A DNA stretch of 37,439 bases, taken from assembly GCF_000281045.1 (NCBI RefSeq), contig NW_008246079.1, positions 419,225 to 456,663 of the forward strand, read 5' to 3'. The translations under genes and the position numbers were made by a program. The stretch is from Saprolegnia diclina VS20 (lineage: Eukaryota; Oomycota; Saprolegniomycetes; Saprolegniales; Saprolegniaceae). Shown here in pieces: positions 36,766-37,439 of the stretch. Position 1 is the stretch's first letter. Every line of letters starts with the position of its first letter. The notes below the pieces were generated by a model. The model did no database searches. It saw only the letters and a list, made by a program, of their open reading frames with translations, and was not told the origin of the DNA.

Positions 36766-37439
36766 TCAGCATACGCATGAACCGCGCGAGTGCTCATACG
36801 AGGTGCATCGATCCAAGCGCTTCTTGGAGGGTGGCTTGAGCTCGTTCTTGACCACGTCGCCGTATATCTTGGGCGTAAAGACGCAGGCTGGCGCCGTTGC
36901 GAGAAGCAGGTCGTAGATACTTATGAGATGCAGGGTTCTTTCGTCGGCCTTGGGCTTTGCAGTTGCCGTCTGCTGTGGCGTGACGCTTGCAAATCCAAGG
37001 AGGGCTTGCATGCTGGGCTTGCAAAAGAGACGATTGCCGATGCGAATGGCCTCGTGGCGGCCGAGCGGTAAGCTTGTAAACCAGCGGGGGAGGCCGCAGG
37101 AATGGAGGAACGTGCTGCCTGTCGCCCACTGCGCATCCACGAGCCAGCGATGCTGAAAGATGTAGAGCTTGCCACCTGCCACGCCAACGCCGAGTCCAAG
37201 ACAACTGACCAACGCGGGGACAATCCACGGCAGCAAGTAGCTGGCCGCGGGCTCGACACCCGTCGTCTCGTACGCCGCGCACGGGTACGCCGTCCCGTTC
37301 AAATGCATGACGATCGTCGGTGCGCCCGCGTAAAAGAGGTTAGAGAGAATCTGCCACGACCCGTTGATGCTCAAGGCGATCGCGGGTATCGCCGTGTAGA
37401 GGAAGGTCGCGACCGAGACGGGCAAGAGGCGGTACCGCA
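36766..37439 (-). CDS. Multi-pass membrane protein, array family copy 3 (partial)
   Basis: The last 224 residues of a third family member; the gene runs off the right end of the window, so its start and N-terminal half are not visible. The visible part begins in the R-Y-R-L-L-P-V-S block before the penultimate membrane span. It includes two hydrophobic spans, a G-L-P-R-W motif, I-R-I-G-N-R-L-F-C-K-P-S-M-Q-A, I-S-I-Y-D-L-L, and an end in Arg-Gly-Ser-Cys-Val-Cys instead of the Gly-Thr-Cys-Val-Gly of copies 1 and 2. No frame breaks are seen, so it is probably intact. Its orientation is the same as the other copies, supporting tandem duplication. Confidence 0.85.
   Translation of the reverse strand, partial: RYRLLPVSVATFLYTAIPAIALSINGSWQILSNLFYAGAPTIVMHLNGTAYPCAAYETTGVEPAASYLLPWIVPALVSCLGLGVGVAGGKLYIFQHRWLVDAQWATGSTFLHSCGLPRWFTSLPLGRHEAIRIGNRLFCKPSMQALLGFASVTPQQTATAKPKADERTLHLISIYDLLLATAPACVFTPKIYGDVVKNELKPPSKKRLDRCTSYEHSRGSCVC

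Noticed and set aside
1-37439. CRISPR array, prophage or bacterial operon
   Set aside because: No regularly spaced repeats, no phage genes, and genes are individually spliced with eukaryotic introns.

Overview
The window looks like nuclear DNA of an oomycete, most likely a Saprolegniales-type water mould. The evidence is the GC-rich coding sequence, very short introns, an oomycete-type core promoter just upstream of a secreted Cys-rich protein, and a gene set that mixes eukaryotic signalling parts with bacterial-type sugar-acid enzymes. I modelled 48 introns of 40-73 nt. Most donors resemble GTACGT or GTNNG, and 43 of 48 acceptors end in TAG. All exon boundaries were derived by hand from frame continuity and splice sites, without transcript data.

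Layout. (1) 370-3240: a small coiled-coil protein, a secreted Cys-rich protein with a Thr-rich linker, and a type I membrane protein. (2) 4129-5772: a membrane-anchored, purple-acid-phosphatase-like metallophosphatase. (3) 6992-7940: two small tandem paralogues of unknown function. (4) 8328-11700: a 13-exon gene fusing a mannitol-dehydrogenase-family uronate reductase to a uronate isomerase. (5) 11798-14003 (minus): an APC-type amino-acid permease. (6) 15167-15736 (minus): a SpoU/TrmH RNA methyltransferase. (7) 16187-17375: a coiled-coil, BAR-like protein. (8) 17528-22396: two tandem paralogues joining two cyclic-nucleotide-binding domains to an RGS domain. (9) 22457-22885 (minus): a HYPK-like NatA/ribosome cofactor. 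(10) 23274-24636: a PXK-like pseudokinase. (11) 24919-25782: a DnaJ protein. (12) 26479-27216 (minus): a secreted beta-trefoil lectin-like protein. (13) 28176-28856: a Nudix hydrolase of ADP-sugar type. (14) 29035-37439 (minus): an array of one family of intronless multi-pass membrane proteins (two full copies, one cut by the window edge, one decayed tail), interrupted by an eight-exon Sec63-like gene and an ankyrin-repeat gene.

The most interesting systems are two. The uronate reductase-isomerase fusion puts two consecutive steps of hexuronate catabolism in one polypeptide. The signalling block at 17.5-24.6 kb holds two cNMP-binding/RGS proteins and a pseudokinase, and all three start with an MGxxxS/T motif expected to be N-myristoylated. 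That suggests membrane-tethered proteins coupling cyclic nucleotides to G-protein shutdown. The bifunctional and ligand-coupled roles are inferences from domain content.

The intergenic stretches hold repeated CCAATCA/TGATTGG boxes, perfect TGACGTCA palindromes, several short inverted or direct repeats and a half-tRNA relic. I found no rRNA, CRISPR array or intact transposon.
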